Source: Streptomyces sp. CG 926
GTDB taxonomy: Bacteria > Actinomycetota > Actinomycetes > Streptomycetales > Streptomycetaceae
Direction of reading: 5' to 3'
Assembly: GCF_003148825.1 (NCBI RefSeq)
Contig: NZ_QGGZ01000006.1
Span: 62,001-126,000, forward strand
DNA: 64,000 bases
Part shown: one piece after another, positions 1-8,375 of the stretch
Layout of the letters: every line of letters begins with the position of its first letter
Position numbering within the stretch: the stretch's first letter is position 1
Notes under the pieces: model-generated
Seen by the model: only the letters and a program-made list of their open reading frames with translations
What the model was told of the DNA's origin: nothing
Database searches by the model: none
Position numbers and translations under genes: made by a program

Positions 1-6
1 CGCGCC

Positions 7-50
7 GCCCGGACGGCAACCGCTCGACGCCCGGACGGCGACCGCTCCGG
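7..50. repeat. Two-copy imperfect 22-bp tandem repeat
   Basis: Two adjacent copies of a unit beginning GCCCGGACGG and ending near CGCTC lie at 7-28 and 29-50, differing at a few positions. They sit just downstream of the HEAT-like reading frame on the minus strand. No function is visible. Confidence 0.5.
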
Positions 51-64
51 GCCGGACCGGTCGC

Positions 65-601
65 TCAGCCGAACAGCCGGCGCAGCCGGAACACCAGCCG
101 CTCCCCAGCGTGGTGCCGCCACAACCAGAGCGGCAGCTCCCGGTGCGGGACGAACGACCACAGGTCGTCGTCGGCCTCGTTGCCTCGGGGGCAGCGACGC
201 AGCAGCTCCAGACAGCGTCGGTCCACCGTGCGGTGGAGCCGCGCCACATGGGCCAAGGCGATGACCCCCTGCCGGCGGACCTCCCGGTCCGCCGAGTCCA
301 ACGCTCTCGCGACCACGGGGAACACAGCCGCGGGGTCGGCATGGTTGAGGGCGAGCCCGATCACCGCCACCCCGACCATCGGCTCGCCGCGCTCGAAGGC
401 CGCGAGGACGACATCCGGCCGGTCGACCCCGAGAAGGTTCGAGCCGCTCCCCCAGTCCGGACCACCACCGCCGTCGCCGTCCGGGCTCGCACCGCTGGCC
501 CGGCCGGGGCCATCGGCCGGGCCGGGGCCGCCGGCCGTACCCGCCACCGGGCCCGTACCGTCAGGCCGGGCTTCGCCGACCCCGCCCACGACGGCGCCCA
601 A
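65..601 (-). CDS. HEAT-like hypothetical protein, start uncertain, possibly 5'-truncated
   Basis: The C-terminal ~110 residues look like a short HEAT/armadillo-type helical protein, with alternating leucine/alanine helices such as VFPVVARALD and RRQGVIALAHVA, ending in an Arg/Leu-rich tail. The first ~55 residues are Gly/Pro/Ala-rich and may not be translated. The only available start in the long frame is a TTG at 601. The frame continues upstream, still open, into the inverted-repeat element at 602-752. That element lies between this gene and the reductase gene on the same strand, so it may have displaced the original 5' end. There is no good ribosome-binding site for the TTG. Function unknown; the HEAT assignment rests on helix pattern only. 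Confidence 0.5.
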   Translation of the reverse strand: MGAVVGGVGEARPDGTGPVAGTAGGPGPADGPGRASGASPDGDGGGGPDWGSGSNLLGVDRPDVVLAAFERGEPMVGVAVIGLALNHADPAAVFPVVARALDSADREVRRQGVIALAHVARLHRTVDRRCLELLRRCPRGNEADDDLWSFVPHRELPLWLWRHHAGERLVFRLRRLFG

Positions 602-752
602 GCCATCCCTTTCGGATCTTGTCGGGTGAGCCCGGGCCGTCCGGTGCGGTGCCTCTCCCCCAGCTACCGCGGGGAGGGCCCCCGGACCGGGTCCGGGGGA
701 TGAGGTGCCGCGCCGAGCGGGCCGGGCCCGACAAGATCCGGAAGAGACGACC
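602..752. mobile_element. MITE-like inverted-repeat element, copy 1
   Basis: The ends form an inverted repeat whose inner 14 bp are perfect: CGGATCTTGTCGGG at 613-626 against CCCGACAAGATCCG at 727-740. Outside this, GGTCGTCTC-type sequence continues with mismatches. The outer end abuts the stop codon of the upstream reductase gene: the codon is TA plus the first G of the element. The element is about 151 bp and has no coding capacity. It shares end sequence and orientation with the element at 54798-54959, which suggests a non-autonomous family mobilised by a transposase elsewhere. The left end is more diverged than the right. Confidence 0.7.
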
Positions 753-2125
753 TAGCCCTGACCGGCACCGTTGCGGGCTGCCGCCTGTCGGGCGTCCATC
801 ATGTGCAGCGCCTTGCGGGCCAGCGGATACCTACGCACCAACTCGGCCAGCGTCGTCGAGCCCCGCGTGATCCGGGCGAACGCCCGCCACGCCGGACCGA
901 AGCCGGTGATCGCCGCGTGCAGCAGCCGCGGCTTGGCCTCGAAGAGGTGCAGCATCCGCGTGCCGACCCCCATCTCCACGCCCAGCCCGGCCTTCACCGC
1001 GAAGGCGTAGTTGAGGGCCTGGCGGCGCGCGTCCACGGCGTCCTGCGCCTCGGAGATCTTCACCGCCCACTCCCCCGCCAGCCGTCCGGAGCGCAGCGCG
1101 AAGGAGATGCCCTCCCGGGTCCACGGCTCCAGCAGTCCGGCCGCGTCGCCCGCGACCAGCACCCGGCCGCGCGAGAGCGGCGAATCGGGCTTGCGGCAGC
1201 GGGTCAGGTGGCCGGAGGAGACGGCCGGTTCGAAGCCGGCGAGGCCGAGCCTGGCGATGAAGTCGTCCAGGTAGCGCTTGGTCGCGGCGCCCTCACCCTT
1301 GGCCGAGATGACCCCGACGGTCAGGGTGTCGCCCTTGGGGAAGACCCAGCCGTAACTGCCGGGCAGCGGGCCCCAGTCGATCAGCACCCGCCCCTTCCAG
1401 TCCTCCGCGACCGTCTCGGGAACGGGGATCTCGGCCTCCAGGCCCAGGTCCACCTGGTCCATCTCCACCCCGACGTGCGCGCCGATCCGGCTCGCGCTGC
1501 CGTCCGCGCCGACCACCGCGCGGGCCAGCACGGTCTCCCCGTCGGCGAGCACCACGGCGACGGTGCGCCGATCGGGAACGGCCGCCCCGTGCTGTTCCAC
1601 GCGGGTCACGGCCGTACCCGTACGGATGGTGGCGCCGGCCTTCTCGGCCTCGGCGACCAGGCCGGCGTCGAACTCCGGGCGGTTGATGAGCCCGAAAAGC
1701 ATGTGCTTCGAGCGTCGGGTGCGGGTCAGCTTCCCGTCCATCGAGAAGGTGACCGCGTGGATGCGGTCCTTGAGGGGCAGAGCGAAGCCCGGGGGCAGGG
1801 CGTCGCGGGAGGGGCCGATGATGCCGCCGCCGCAGGTCTTGTAGCGCGGCAGCTCGGCCTTCTCCAGCAGCAGCACGCGCCGCCCGGCCGTTGCCGCCGC
1901 GTACGCGGCCGAGGACCCGGCAGGTCCGGCCCCGACCACGACCACGTCCCACACCTCGCCGCTCTCCCCGGCCGCCTCGTCGCCCGCCCCTTGGGCGTCC
2001 TGCCCCGTGCCCACGCCTGCGTCTGCCGCGTCTGCCGCGTCTGCGCCCACGCCTGCGTCCATGCCTGCGTCTGCGTCCATGCCTGCGCCTGCGCCTGCGT
2101 CGCGTACGTCGTCGTCGCTGCTCAC
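752..2125 (-). CDS. Geranylgeranyl-reductase-family FAD-dependent oxidoreductase
   Basis: A 457-aa flavoprotein. The FAD-binding VVGAGPAGSSAA motif is near residues 63-74, the CGGGIIG segment typical of geranylgeranyl reductases follows, and the second FAD motif GDAAGLLEPWTREGIS lies in the C-terminal half. Family members reduce isoprenoid double bonds (menaquinone side chain, lipids) or act on aromatic substrates; the substrate here is not evident. I chose the GTG at 2125, preceded by AGGAG about 12 nt upstream. ATG codons 16 and 22 are alternatives, because residues 9-55 are a low-complexity Asp/Ala/Gly/Met tract that does not belong to the fold. The stop codon is formed at the junction with the MITE-like element. 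Confidence 0.85.
   Translation of the reverse strand: MSSDDDVRDAGAGAGMDADAGMDAGVGADAADAADAGVGTGQDAQGAGDEAAGESGEVWDVVVVGAGPAGSSAAYAAATAGRRVLLLEKAELPRYKTCGGGIIGPSRDALPPGFALPLKDRIHAVTFSMDGKLTRTRRSKHMLFGLINRPEFDAGLVAEAEKAGATIRTGTAVTRVEQHGAAVPDRRTVAVVLADGETVLARAVVGADGSASRIGAHVGVEMDQVDLGLEAEIPVPETVAEDWKGRVLIDWGPLPGSYGWVFPKGDTLTVGVISAKGEGAATKRYLDDFIARLGLAGFEPAVSSGHLTRCRKPDSPLSRGRVLVAGDAAGLLEPWTREGISFALRSGRLAGEWAVKISEAQDAVDARRQALNYAFAVKAGLGVEMGVGTRMLHLFEAKPRLLHAAITGFGPAWRAFARITRGSTTLAELVRRYPLARKALHMMDARQAAARNGAGQG
1995..2105. repeat. Short-unit repeat tract encoding an Asp/Ala/Gly-rich N-terminus
   Basis: Irregular reiterations of GCGTCTGC, GCCTGCGTC and GCCTGCGCC hexamer-type units encode DAGAGAGMDADAG-like residues at the start of the reductase. 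Such tracts are slippage-prone, and their length is expected to vary between strains. Units in multiples of three keep the frame. Confidence 0.6.
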
Positions 2126-2305
2126 GATGTGTTGCTGCTCCTGATCACCCGGTTGCTCCGATGCCGGGGAAATCCTACGGCGAGACACCGCCCGGTCCCG
2201 CTGTGCGAGGATCAAGACTGTCTTTCGCCCACCCGACATACGCACACCCCGCGGATGCGGGCGGCGTACACACAGAACAACGTCGCACCCAAAAGGAGCG
2301 TGCCC

Positions 2306-3670
2306 ATGTCCCAGAATCCGATCGCCGAGACCGTCTCCTCGCTGATGCCCCGCGCCAAGCAGGAGCTGACCGAGCTGGTGGCCTTCCAGTCGGTGGCGGA
2401 CTGGGCGCAGTTCCCCCGGAGCGAGAGCGAAGCCGCCGCGAACTGGGTGGCCGACGCCCTGCGCGTCGAGGGCTTCCAGGACGTGGCGCTGCTCGACACC
2501 CCCGACGGCACCCAGTCGGTCTACGGCTTCCTGCCCGGCCCCGAGGGCGCGCCGACCGTGCTGCTCTACGCGCACTACGACGTCCAGCCGCCGCTCGACG
2601 ACGCGGCCTGGACCTCCCCCGCCTTCGAGCTGACCGAGCGCGACGGCCGCTGGTACGGGCGCGGCGCGGCCGACTGCAAGGGCGGGTTCATCATGCACCT
2701 GCTGGCGCTGCGCGCGCTGAAGGCCAACGGCGGTGTGCCCGTGCACGTGAAGGTGATCGTCGAGGGCTCGGAGGAGCAGGGCACCGGCGGCCTCCAGCAG
2801 TACGCCGAGGCGCACCCGGAGCTCCTGACCGCCGACACCATCGTCATCGGTGACGCGGGCAACTTCCGGCTCGGCCTGCCGACGGTGACGGCCACCCTGC
2901 GCGGCATGTGCCTGGTCAAGGTGAAGATCGACACGCTGGGCGGCAACCTGCACTCGGGCATGTTCGGCGGCGCCGCCCCCGACGCCCTGGCCGCGCTGAT
3001 CCGCGTACTCGACTCGCTGCGCGCGGCGGACGGTTCGACGACCGTGGACGGGCTGGCTTCGGACGAGGTCTGGGACGGCCTGCAGTACCCGGAGGCGGAC
3101 TTCCGCAGCGACGCGAAGGTCCTGGACGGTGTCGAGCTCATCGGCGAGGGCACGATCGCGGACCGGCTGTGGGCCCGCCCGGCCGTCACGGTGCTCGGCA
3201 TCGACTGCCCGCCGGTGGTCGGCGCGACCCCGTCGGTGCACGCGAGCGCCGGCGCGCTGATCAGCCTGCGGGTGCCGCCGGGCGTGGACACCGCCTCGGC
3301 CGTCAAGCTGCTGCAGGCCCACCTGGAGGCGCACACCCCGTGGAAGGCGCGCCTCGAACTGGAGGTCGTCGGTCAGGGTCAGCCGTTCCAGGCGGACACC
3401 GACAGCCCGGCGTACACGTCGATGCGCAGGGCCTTGGAGGCCGCCTACCCCGGCCAGGAGATGCAGATCAGTGGCATGGGCGGGTCGATTCCGCTGTGCA
3501 ACACACTGACGTCGCTGTACCCGGAGGCGGAGATGCTGCTGATCGGGCTGAGCGAGCCGGAGGCGCAGATCCACGCGGTCAACGAGAGCGTGTCGCCGCA
3601 GGAGCTGGAGCGCCTGTCGGTGGCGGAGGCCCTCTTCCTCGTCGACTACGCGGAGTCCAAGCGCGCCTGA
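2306..3670 (+). CDS. M20/M25/M40-family metallo-dipeptidase
   Basis: A 454-aa zinc peptidase of the dipeptidase/acetylornithine deacetylase group. Expected ligand motifs are in order: AHYDVQPP (His, Asp), GRGAADCKGG (Asp), EGSEEQG (catalytic Glu and ligand Glu), GDAGN, and a C-terminal IHAVNE (His). The central lid/dimerisation domain contains GGNLHSGMFGG. It probably hydrolyses dipeptides or N-acyl amino acids in the cytoplasm; there is no signal peptide. The ATG at 2306 is preceded by an AAAAGGAG ribosome-binding site at 2291-2298. It is divergent from the reductase gene across about 180 bp. Confidence 0.92.
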   Translation: MSQNPIAETVSSLMPRAKQELTELVAFQSVADWAQFPRSESEAAANWVADALRVEGFQDVALLDTPDGTQSVYGFLPGPEGAPTVLLYAHYDVQPPLDDAAWTSPAFELTERDGRWYGRGAADCKGGFIMHLLALRALKANGGVPVHVKVIVEGSEEQGTGGLQQYAEAHPELLTADTIVIGDAGNFRLGLPTVTATLRGMCLVKVKIDTLGGNLHSGMFGGAAPDALAALIRVLDSLRAADGSTTVDGLASDEVWDGLQYPEADFRSDAKVLDGVELIGEGTIADRLWARPAVTVLGIDCPPVVGATPSVHASAGALISLRVPPGVDTASAVKLLQAHLEAHTPWKARLELEVVGQGQPFQADTDSPAYTSMRRALEAAYPGQEMQISGMGGSIPLCNTLTSLYPEAEMLLIGLSEPEAQIHAVNESVSPQELERLSVAEALFLVDYAESKRA

Positions 3671-3721
3671 CCCGCCTGCCGGGGCCGGTATCGGCCGAGT
3701 GGACGCGTAGCTGACCGGAAC

Positions 3722-4414
3722 GTGAACGCCCGAGGCGCACTGCACCGCGCAGTGCGCCTTGGGCGTACTCGGCTCCCGGTGCATTCGCGGACGCGCGGCC
3801 GCGGCCGGCCGGACGAAGCCCTCACCGTGACGCCCGAACGGCTGGAGCGGATCGTCCTCACGCGCTGCCACCGCGACCAGGTCGGCGCGGCGGGTGAACT
3901 CGCCGCCCGCCGGCGCGTCCGGGTGCCGGCGCACCGCTCGGACGCACCGGTGATCCGGGGCGAGCGGCCGGTGCCCGTGCCCGAACCGGTGCTGCTGGAT
4001 CGGGAGATACCGCCGTACGCGCACGGCCCGGCCGTCCCCGAGGCCCCGACCACCCCGACCACCCCGGTCGACCACGAGGTCGAGGACGGGGAGGCCCTGG
4101 ACTCGGGGACGGGGCCGTACGTCGTGCACGCCCCGGGCCCCACTGACGGCAGCATCGGGATCCACCGTCCGCGCCACGGCGTGCTGTTCACGGGTGACTA
4201 CGTCGGCGCCGTCGGGCGGCCGCTGCCGGACATCTTCGACGTGGACCGGCGCCGGGCGATCGCGAGCTTCCACCGCCCGGCCGCGCTCGCCCCCTCGGTC
4301 GCCCGCTTCGGCCACGGCGATCCACTGACGGTGGGCACAGCCGCCGCGGCAGCCGCGTCGGGAACGCCCGTCCGAGGTACCCGTCCGAGGTACCCGTCCG
4401 AGGTACCCGCCTGA
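3722..4414 (+). pseudogene. Decayed metallo-beta-lactamase-fold hydrolase
   Basis: The frame aligns by eye with actinobacterial MBL-fold hydrolases from the LTH.H.DH motif to the end (ADAPVIRGE, TDGSI, VLFTGD, VDR.RA.ASF, FGHGDP). The metal site is damaged. The HxHxDH motif reads RCHRDQ, so the first and last His are lost. The usual PGHTDGS reads PGPTDGS, losing another His. Only the second His, the Asp of this motif, the Asp of FTGD and the His of FGHGDP remain. The N-terminal beta-sheet half of the family is missing, replaced by ~35 unrelated Arg-rich residues, and the C-terminus runs into a 13-bp repeat tract that supplies the stop. Probably a pseudogene; a neofunctionalised non-metal protein is less likely. 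Confidence 0.6.
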
Positions 4415-4429
4415 GGTACCCGTCCGAGG
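4368..4429. repeat. 13-bp minisatellite (about 4.8 copies)
   Basis: The unit CCGTCCGAGGTAC occurs at 4368, 4381 and 4394, once more with two substitutions at 4407 (CCGCCTGAGGTAC), and as a partial copy at 4420. The substituted copy creates the in-frame TGA that ends the decayed hydrolase. A 13-bp unit shifts frame with each copy gained or lost. Confidence 0.85.
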
Positions 4430-4452
4430 GGGGCGCGCCGGGGCCCGGTTGC

Positions 4453-5508
4453 TCAGCCGACGGGTATGCCCGCCTCCAGGTACGCGGGCCGGCCGCGTTC
4501 GCGGGCGCGCAGGGCCCGGCGCAGGCGTTCGTAGCGGTGCTGCGGGAGCATGTCGGCGGCCTCGGCCTCCGTGACGAAGCGCCAGGCCCGTAGTTCCGGT
4601 CCGGGCAGCCGGAGCCGGGCCGTGGCCTCCGCCGACAGCCGGCCGCCGTCGAAGAGCAGGCGCAGCCCTCCGTAGCCGGGCGGCTGGGGCGGCTCCCAGT
4701 CGACCACCAGCAGCCCGGGCGCCCGCTCCAGTACGAGGCCCAGTTCCTCGGCGACCTCCCGTACGCCGGCGCTCGCGGGTGCCTCGCCCGCTTCGACGAC
4801 CCCGCCCGGGAACTCCCAGCCCGCCTTGTACGTCGGGTCGACCAGCAGCACCCGGTCCTGCTCGTCGAAGAGTAGGACCCCGGCGGCCACCGTCTCCCGG
4901 GTGGGCTCCGGGGTCTGCACGATGTCGCAGACCTTCGCCGTGTCGGAGCGGACGGCCTCGGCGATGCGCTCGGCGGTCTGCCGCGGGGTCAGCACCCCGT
5001 TGTCGATGACGTGGGCGTCGCCGGTCAGCCAGCCGAGTGCTTGCCGGTAGACCGGGATGTGGTCGTAGGCCCACTGTCGGACGCGCAGGTCGACCTCCGC
5101 GGGCTCCCCCGGTTCCTGCCGTGCCGCGATCCGCTCCCGAAGGATCGTTTCCGCAGGAGCCAGAACCACATGCCGCACCGGGATCCGCCGAGCCGCCAGG
5201 CCGCCGAAGATCTCGTCCCGGTACTCCTGGCGCAGCAGTGTCATCGGTACGACGAGCACCCCGCCCAGTTCGGCGAGCATCGCCGCGGCCGTGTCCACCA
5301 CCAACCGCCGCCAGCTCGGGAGGTCCTGATAGTCGGTGACCTCGGCCAGCCGCTTGGCCGGCAGCAGCACGCGCAACGCGTCGCCGATGAACTCCGGGTC
5401 GAACAGGGTGCTGTCCGGCAGGATTCCGGTCAGTTCGCGGGCCGTGCTGGTCTTTCCGGCGCTGAACGTGCCGTTGATCCAGACAATCACGTCTACCCCT
5501 TTCCCCAT
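4453..5508 (-). CDS. P-loop kinase-like / NUDIX hydrolase fusion
   Basis: A 351-aa two-domain protein. The N-terminal ~180 residues carry a Walker A GTFSAGKTS at about residues 13-21 and resemble AAA/TmrB-like nucleotide-binding proteins that begin with an INGTF.AGKT motif. The C-terminal domain is NUDIX, with the box GGVVEAGEAPASAGVREVAEELGL-type pattern (all conserved Gly, Glu, Arg-Glu and Glu-Glu positions present) around residues 225-250. Likely a cytoplasmic nucleotide-processing enzyme; which nucleotide is not visible. The ATG at 5508 is used; a GTG four codons in is an alternative matching shorter TmrB-like starts. It is transcribed divergently from the LacI gene. Confidence 0.8.
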   Translation of the reverse strand: MGKGVDVIVWINGTFSAGKTSTARELTGILPDSTLFDPEFIGDALRVLLPAKRLAEVTDYQDLPSWRRLVVDTAAAMLAELGGVLVVPMTLLRQEYRDEIFGGLAARRIPVRHVVLAPAETILRERIAARQEPGEPAEVDLRVRQWAYDHIPVYRQALGWLTGDAHVIDNGVLTPRQTAERIAEAVRSDTAKVCDIVQTPEPTRETVAAGVLLFDEQDRVLLVDPTYKAGWEFPGGVVEAGEAPASAGVREVAEELGLVLERAPGLLVVDWEPPQPPGYGGLRLLFDGGRLSAEATARLRLPGPELRAWRFVTEAEAADMLPQHRYERLRRALRARERGRPAYLEAGIPVG

Positions 5509-5628
5509 GGCTCGTCCGGAGCCCCCAGTGGCTTGCCCGCATCAGCCTGCCACGAAAACCTCGGGATCGGCCCAGTGCTTATCCTCAAGGTCACAGCCCT
5601 GCTCGTGAGCCCCGGAGGATTCGCCACC

Positions 5629-6666
5629 GTGCCCCACAACCGCCACCCGTCCGAGCTCCGCTACGGCAACCGGCCGACCATGAAGGACGTGGCGTCCCAG
5701 GCGGGCGTCGGCTTGAAGACGGTGTCGCGCGTGGTCAACGGTGAGCCGGGGGTGACCCCCGAGACCGAGAGACGGGTCCAGGAGGCGATCGAGGCCCTCG
5801 GCTTCCGCCGCAACGACAGTGCCCGCGTGCTGCGCAAGGGCCGCACGGCCACCGTGGGCCTGGTCCTGGAGGATCTCGCCGACCCCTTCTACGGTCCGCT
5901 CAACCGGGCGGTGGAGGAGGTGGCCCGGGCGCACGGGGCGCTGCTCATCAACGGCTCCAGCGCCGAGGACCCGGACCGGGAGCGGGAGTTGGCGCTCGCG
6001 CTGTGCGCCCGCCGGGTGGACGGGCTGATCGTGATCCCGGCCGGGGACGACCATCGCTATCTGGAGCCGGAGATGCGGGCCGGTGTGTCCACCGTGTTCG
6101 TGGACCGTCCGGCGGGCCGGATCGAGGCCGATGTCGTCCTGTCGGACAGCTTCGGCGGCGCCCGGGGCGGGGTGGCCCACCTGATCGCGGGCGGCCACCG
6201 CCGGATCGGTTTCATCGGCGACCAGCCCCGCATCCACACGGTGGCGGAGCGTCTGCGCGGCTACCGCGCGGCGATGGCGGAGGCGGGCCTGCCGGTGGCG
6301 GAAGCCTGGGTCTCGCTCGGGTCCACGGCCCCGGAACGGGTCTCGGCGGCGGCCGAGGCGATGCTCAGGGGCCCGGACCCGGTGACCGCCGTCTTCGCCG
6401 GCAACAACCGGGTGACGGTGACGGTGGTACGGGTTCTTGCGGCGCACGGCCGTCCGGTGGCGCTGGTCGGCTTCGACGACTTCGAGCTGGCCGATCTGCT
6501 CCGGCCGGGCGTGACGGTGGTCGCCCAGGACCCGGCGGCCCTGGGCCGGGTAGCCACGGACCGCCTCTTCCAACGCCTCGCGGGCGCGGACCTGACCCCG
6601 TCCCGCATCGAACTCCCGACCCACCTGATCCCGCGCGGCTCGGGCGAACTCCCGCCGACGGGCTGA
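5629..6666 (+). CDS. LacI-family transcriptional regulator
   Basis: A 345-aa repressor. The helix-turn-helix is MKDVASQAGVGLKTVSRVVN at residues 18-37, followed by the hinge-helix region and a periplasmic-binding-protein-like sensor domain (VGLVLEDLADPFYG, HRRIGFIGD, VALVGFDDFELADLL). The GTG at 5629 is favoured because GGAGGA lies at 5614-5619, 9 nt upstream; an internal ATG at 5680 would remove a non-conserved leader. The adjacent aldolase gene is convergent, so the target operon is not obvious. The ligand is unknown, presumably a sugar or polyol. Confidence 0.88.
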   Translation: MPHNRHPSELRYGNRPTMKDVASQAGVGLKTVSRVVNGEPGVTPETERRVQEAIEALGFRRNDSARVLRKGRTATVGLVLEDLADPFYGPLNRAVEEVARAHGALLINGSSAEDPDRERELALALCARRVDGLIVIPAGDDHRYLEPEMRAGVSTVFVDRPAGRIEADVVLSDSFGGARGGVAHLIAGGHRRIGFIGDQPRIHTVAERLRGYRAAMAEAGLPVAEAWVSLGSTAPERVSAAAEAMLRGPDPVTAVFAGNNRVTVTVVRVLAAHGRPVALVGFDDFELADLLRPGVTVVAQDPAALGRVATDRLFQRLAGADLTPSRIELPTHLIPRGSGELPPTG

Positions 6667-6857
6667 CCTTTCACCGGGTCGGCCCGCGCGACACGGCGTC
6701 GGGCCGCCCGGGGCGAGGTCGTTCGAGATCGCGGCGATCGGCACGTCGGCGGCACGTACCGAGTGCTGCCGGGCCCCGGCCCGGGCCCGGGCATGGCGGC
6801 GGCCCGGCGCCGGGGATCCGGGCCGGGTCGCTCATGCCGTCGGGCGGCTCGGGTCGC

Positions 6858-8156
6858 TCAGTTGGAAGCCGTCAGGGTGGCCGAGCGGCGCGGGATGGCG
6901 AAGGCGTCCAGTTCCGCGCGGGTCAGGCCGGTGAGGGCGGTGACCTCGTCGGCGCCCACCGCGCCGCAGTCGAGGCCGCGCACCAGGTAGCCGGCCAGGG
7001 CCTTCGCGGTGGCGGGCTCGTCCATCACGTCGCCCTCGATCTTGGCCACGTACGCCTTCAGGCGCGCGGCGGCGGCCTCCAGGCCCTCGCGGTAGAAGGT
7101 GAACACGGCCGCGTAGCGGGTCGGCAGGTGCGCCGGGTGCATGTCCCAGCCCTGGTAGTAGGCGCGGGCCAGAGCGCGGCGGGTCAGGCCGTAGTGCAGC
7201 TTCCAGGCCTCGTGGACGTGCTCGGTGGTGCCGATCGGCAGCACGTTGGTCGAGCCGTCGGAGACGCGTACGCCGGTGCCGGCGGCCGCGACCTGCATGA
7301 TCGCCTTCGCGTGGTCGGCGGCGGGGTGGTCGCTCGACTGGTACGCGGCGGAGACGCCGACGCAGGCGCTGTAGTCGAAGGTGCCGTAGTGCAGGCCGGT
7401 GGCACGGCCCTTCGAGGCCTCGATCATCCGGGCGACCGTGGCGGTGCCGTCGGAGGCGACGATGGACTGGCTGGTCTCGATCTGGATCTCGAAGCCGATG
7501 CGGCCCGGGCGCAGGCCGCGGGTGCTCTCGAAGGCCTCCAGCAGCTTGACGAAGGCGCTGACCTGCTCGGCGTAGGTGACCTTCGGCAGGGTCAGGACGA
7601 GGCCCTCGGGCAGGCCGCCGTGCTCCAGCAGGCCGGAGAGGAAGATGTCCGTGGTGCGGATGCCGCGGTCGCGGACGTTGGACTCCATGCACTTCATGCG
7701 GATGCCCATGTACGGCGCGTTGGTGCCGTTGGAGAAGGCCTCCGAGACGAGGCGGGCGGCGCGGGCCGCGGCCTGGTCCTCCTCCTCGTCGGAGCGGACG
7801 CCGAAGCCGTCCTCGAAGTCGACGCGGAGGTCCTCGATGGGCTCGCTGCGGAGCTTGGCGCGGACGCGGTCGTAGACGGGTACGGCCAGCTCGTCGGAGA
7901 TGCCGAGCACCTTGGCGAAGGTGGCGGCGTCCGGGGCGTGCTCGTCGAGGGCGGCGAGGGCCTGGTCGCCCCAGGATCGGATCGTGTCCGCGGCGAAGAC
8001 GTCACCGGGTACGTAGACCGTGTGGATGGGCTGCCGGGTGCCGGGGTCGCCCGGGTAGTGGCGCGCGAGCTCCGCGTCCACCGGCGCGAGGGAGGCGCTG
8101 ATGCCCTCGCTGACCGCGCCTGCGAGGCTCGTCGCCACCTTCTCCTGCTGACCCAT
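6858..8156 (-). CDS. HpcH/HpaI aldolase-superfamily protein (DUF6986-like)
   Basis: A 432-aa protein with the citrate lyase beta/malate synthase-like TIM-barrel features RVDFEDGFG, GIRMKCME, LPKVTYAEQ and GFEIQIETSQSIV (acidic metal ligands), and a long C-terminal extension. It matches the actinobacterial family now called DUF6986, annotated as aldolase/citrate lyase; the true substrate is not established. The ATG at 8156 is preceded by GAGGAGAG. It stands alone: an intergenic gap precedes it and the downstream LacI gene is convergent. Likely cytosolic. Confidence 0.75.
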   Translation of the reverse strand: MGQQEKVATSLAGAVSEGISASLAPVDAELARHYPGDPGTRQPIHTVYVPGDVFAADTIRSWGDQALAALDEHAPDAATFAKVLGISDELAVPVYDRVRAKLRSEPIEDLRVDFEDGFGVRSDEEEDQAAARAARLVSEAFSNGTNAPYMGIRMKCMESNVRDRGIRTTDIFLSGLLEHGGLPEGLVLTLPKVTYAEQVSAFVKLLEAFESTRGLRPGRIGFEIQIETSQSIVASDGTATVARMIEASKGRATGLHYGTFDYSACVGVSAAYQSSDHPAADHAKAIMQVAAAGTGVRVSDGSTNVLPIGTTEHVHEAWKLHYGLTRRALARAYYQGWDMHPAHLPTRYAAVFTFYREGLEAAAARLKAYVAKIEGDVMDEPATAKALAGYLVRGLDCGAVGADEVTALTGLTRAELDAFAIPRRSATLTASN

Positions 8157-8323
8157 CGTGCACTCTCCTCTTTTCCGCTTCACGGAAGCTTAGATCCGCA
8201 TAGCAGAATTTAGTCACGGGGTTCCGCTCCGTCAATGGTCCCCCCGCCGCCTGGGACAAACGACCCGGGGCTGCGCGGTGACAAACACCACACAGCCCCG
8301 CGGTCGGAGAGTACGCAGGTCAG

Positions 8324-8375
8324 CAGCTACGGTCCCGACTCAGGCCGGGCAGCTACGGTCCCGACTCAGGCCGGG
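8324..8375. repeat. Perfect 26-bp tandem duplication at the kinase 3' end
   Basis: Positions 8324-8349 and 8350-8375 are identical (CAGCTACGGTCCCGACTCAG followed by GCCGGG). The copy at 8350-8375 contains the kinase stop codon (8366-8368), so the second copy carries a duplicate of the stop region downstream. It looks like a recent slippage or crossover event. Confidence 0.9.

Noticed and set aside
602..752. Complete insertion sequence
   Set aside because: The element is only ~150 bp with no transposase frame; it fits a non-autonomous MITE-like repeat instead.
803..3670. A 955-residue plus-strand frame fusing antisense-reductase sequence to the M20 peptidase
   Set aside because: The peptidase has a clear ribosome-binding site and ATG at 2306; everything before it is antisense noise.
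4368..4429. Possible CRISPR-like repeats
   Set aside because: The copies are contiguous with no spacers; this is a minisatellite.
752..5542. A very long open minus-strand frame covering the region from the reductase through the NUDIX gene
   Set aside because: Only the part at 752-2125 matches a protein family. The remainder is antisense to the M20 peptidase and NUDIX genes and is Arg/Gly/Ala-rich without fold motifs, as expected from high-GC shadow frames.
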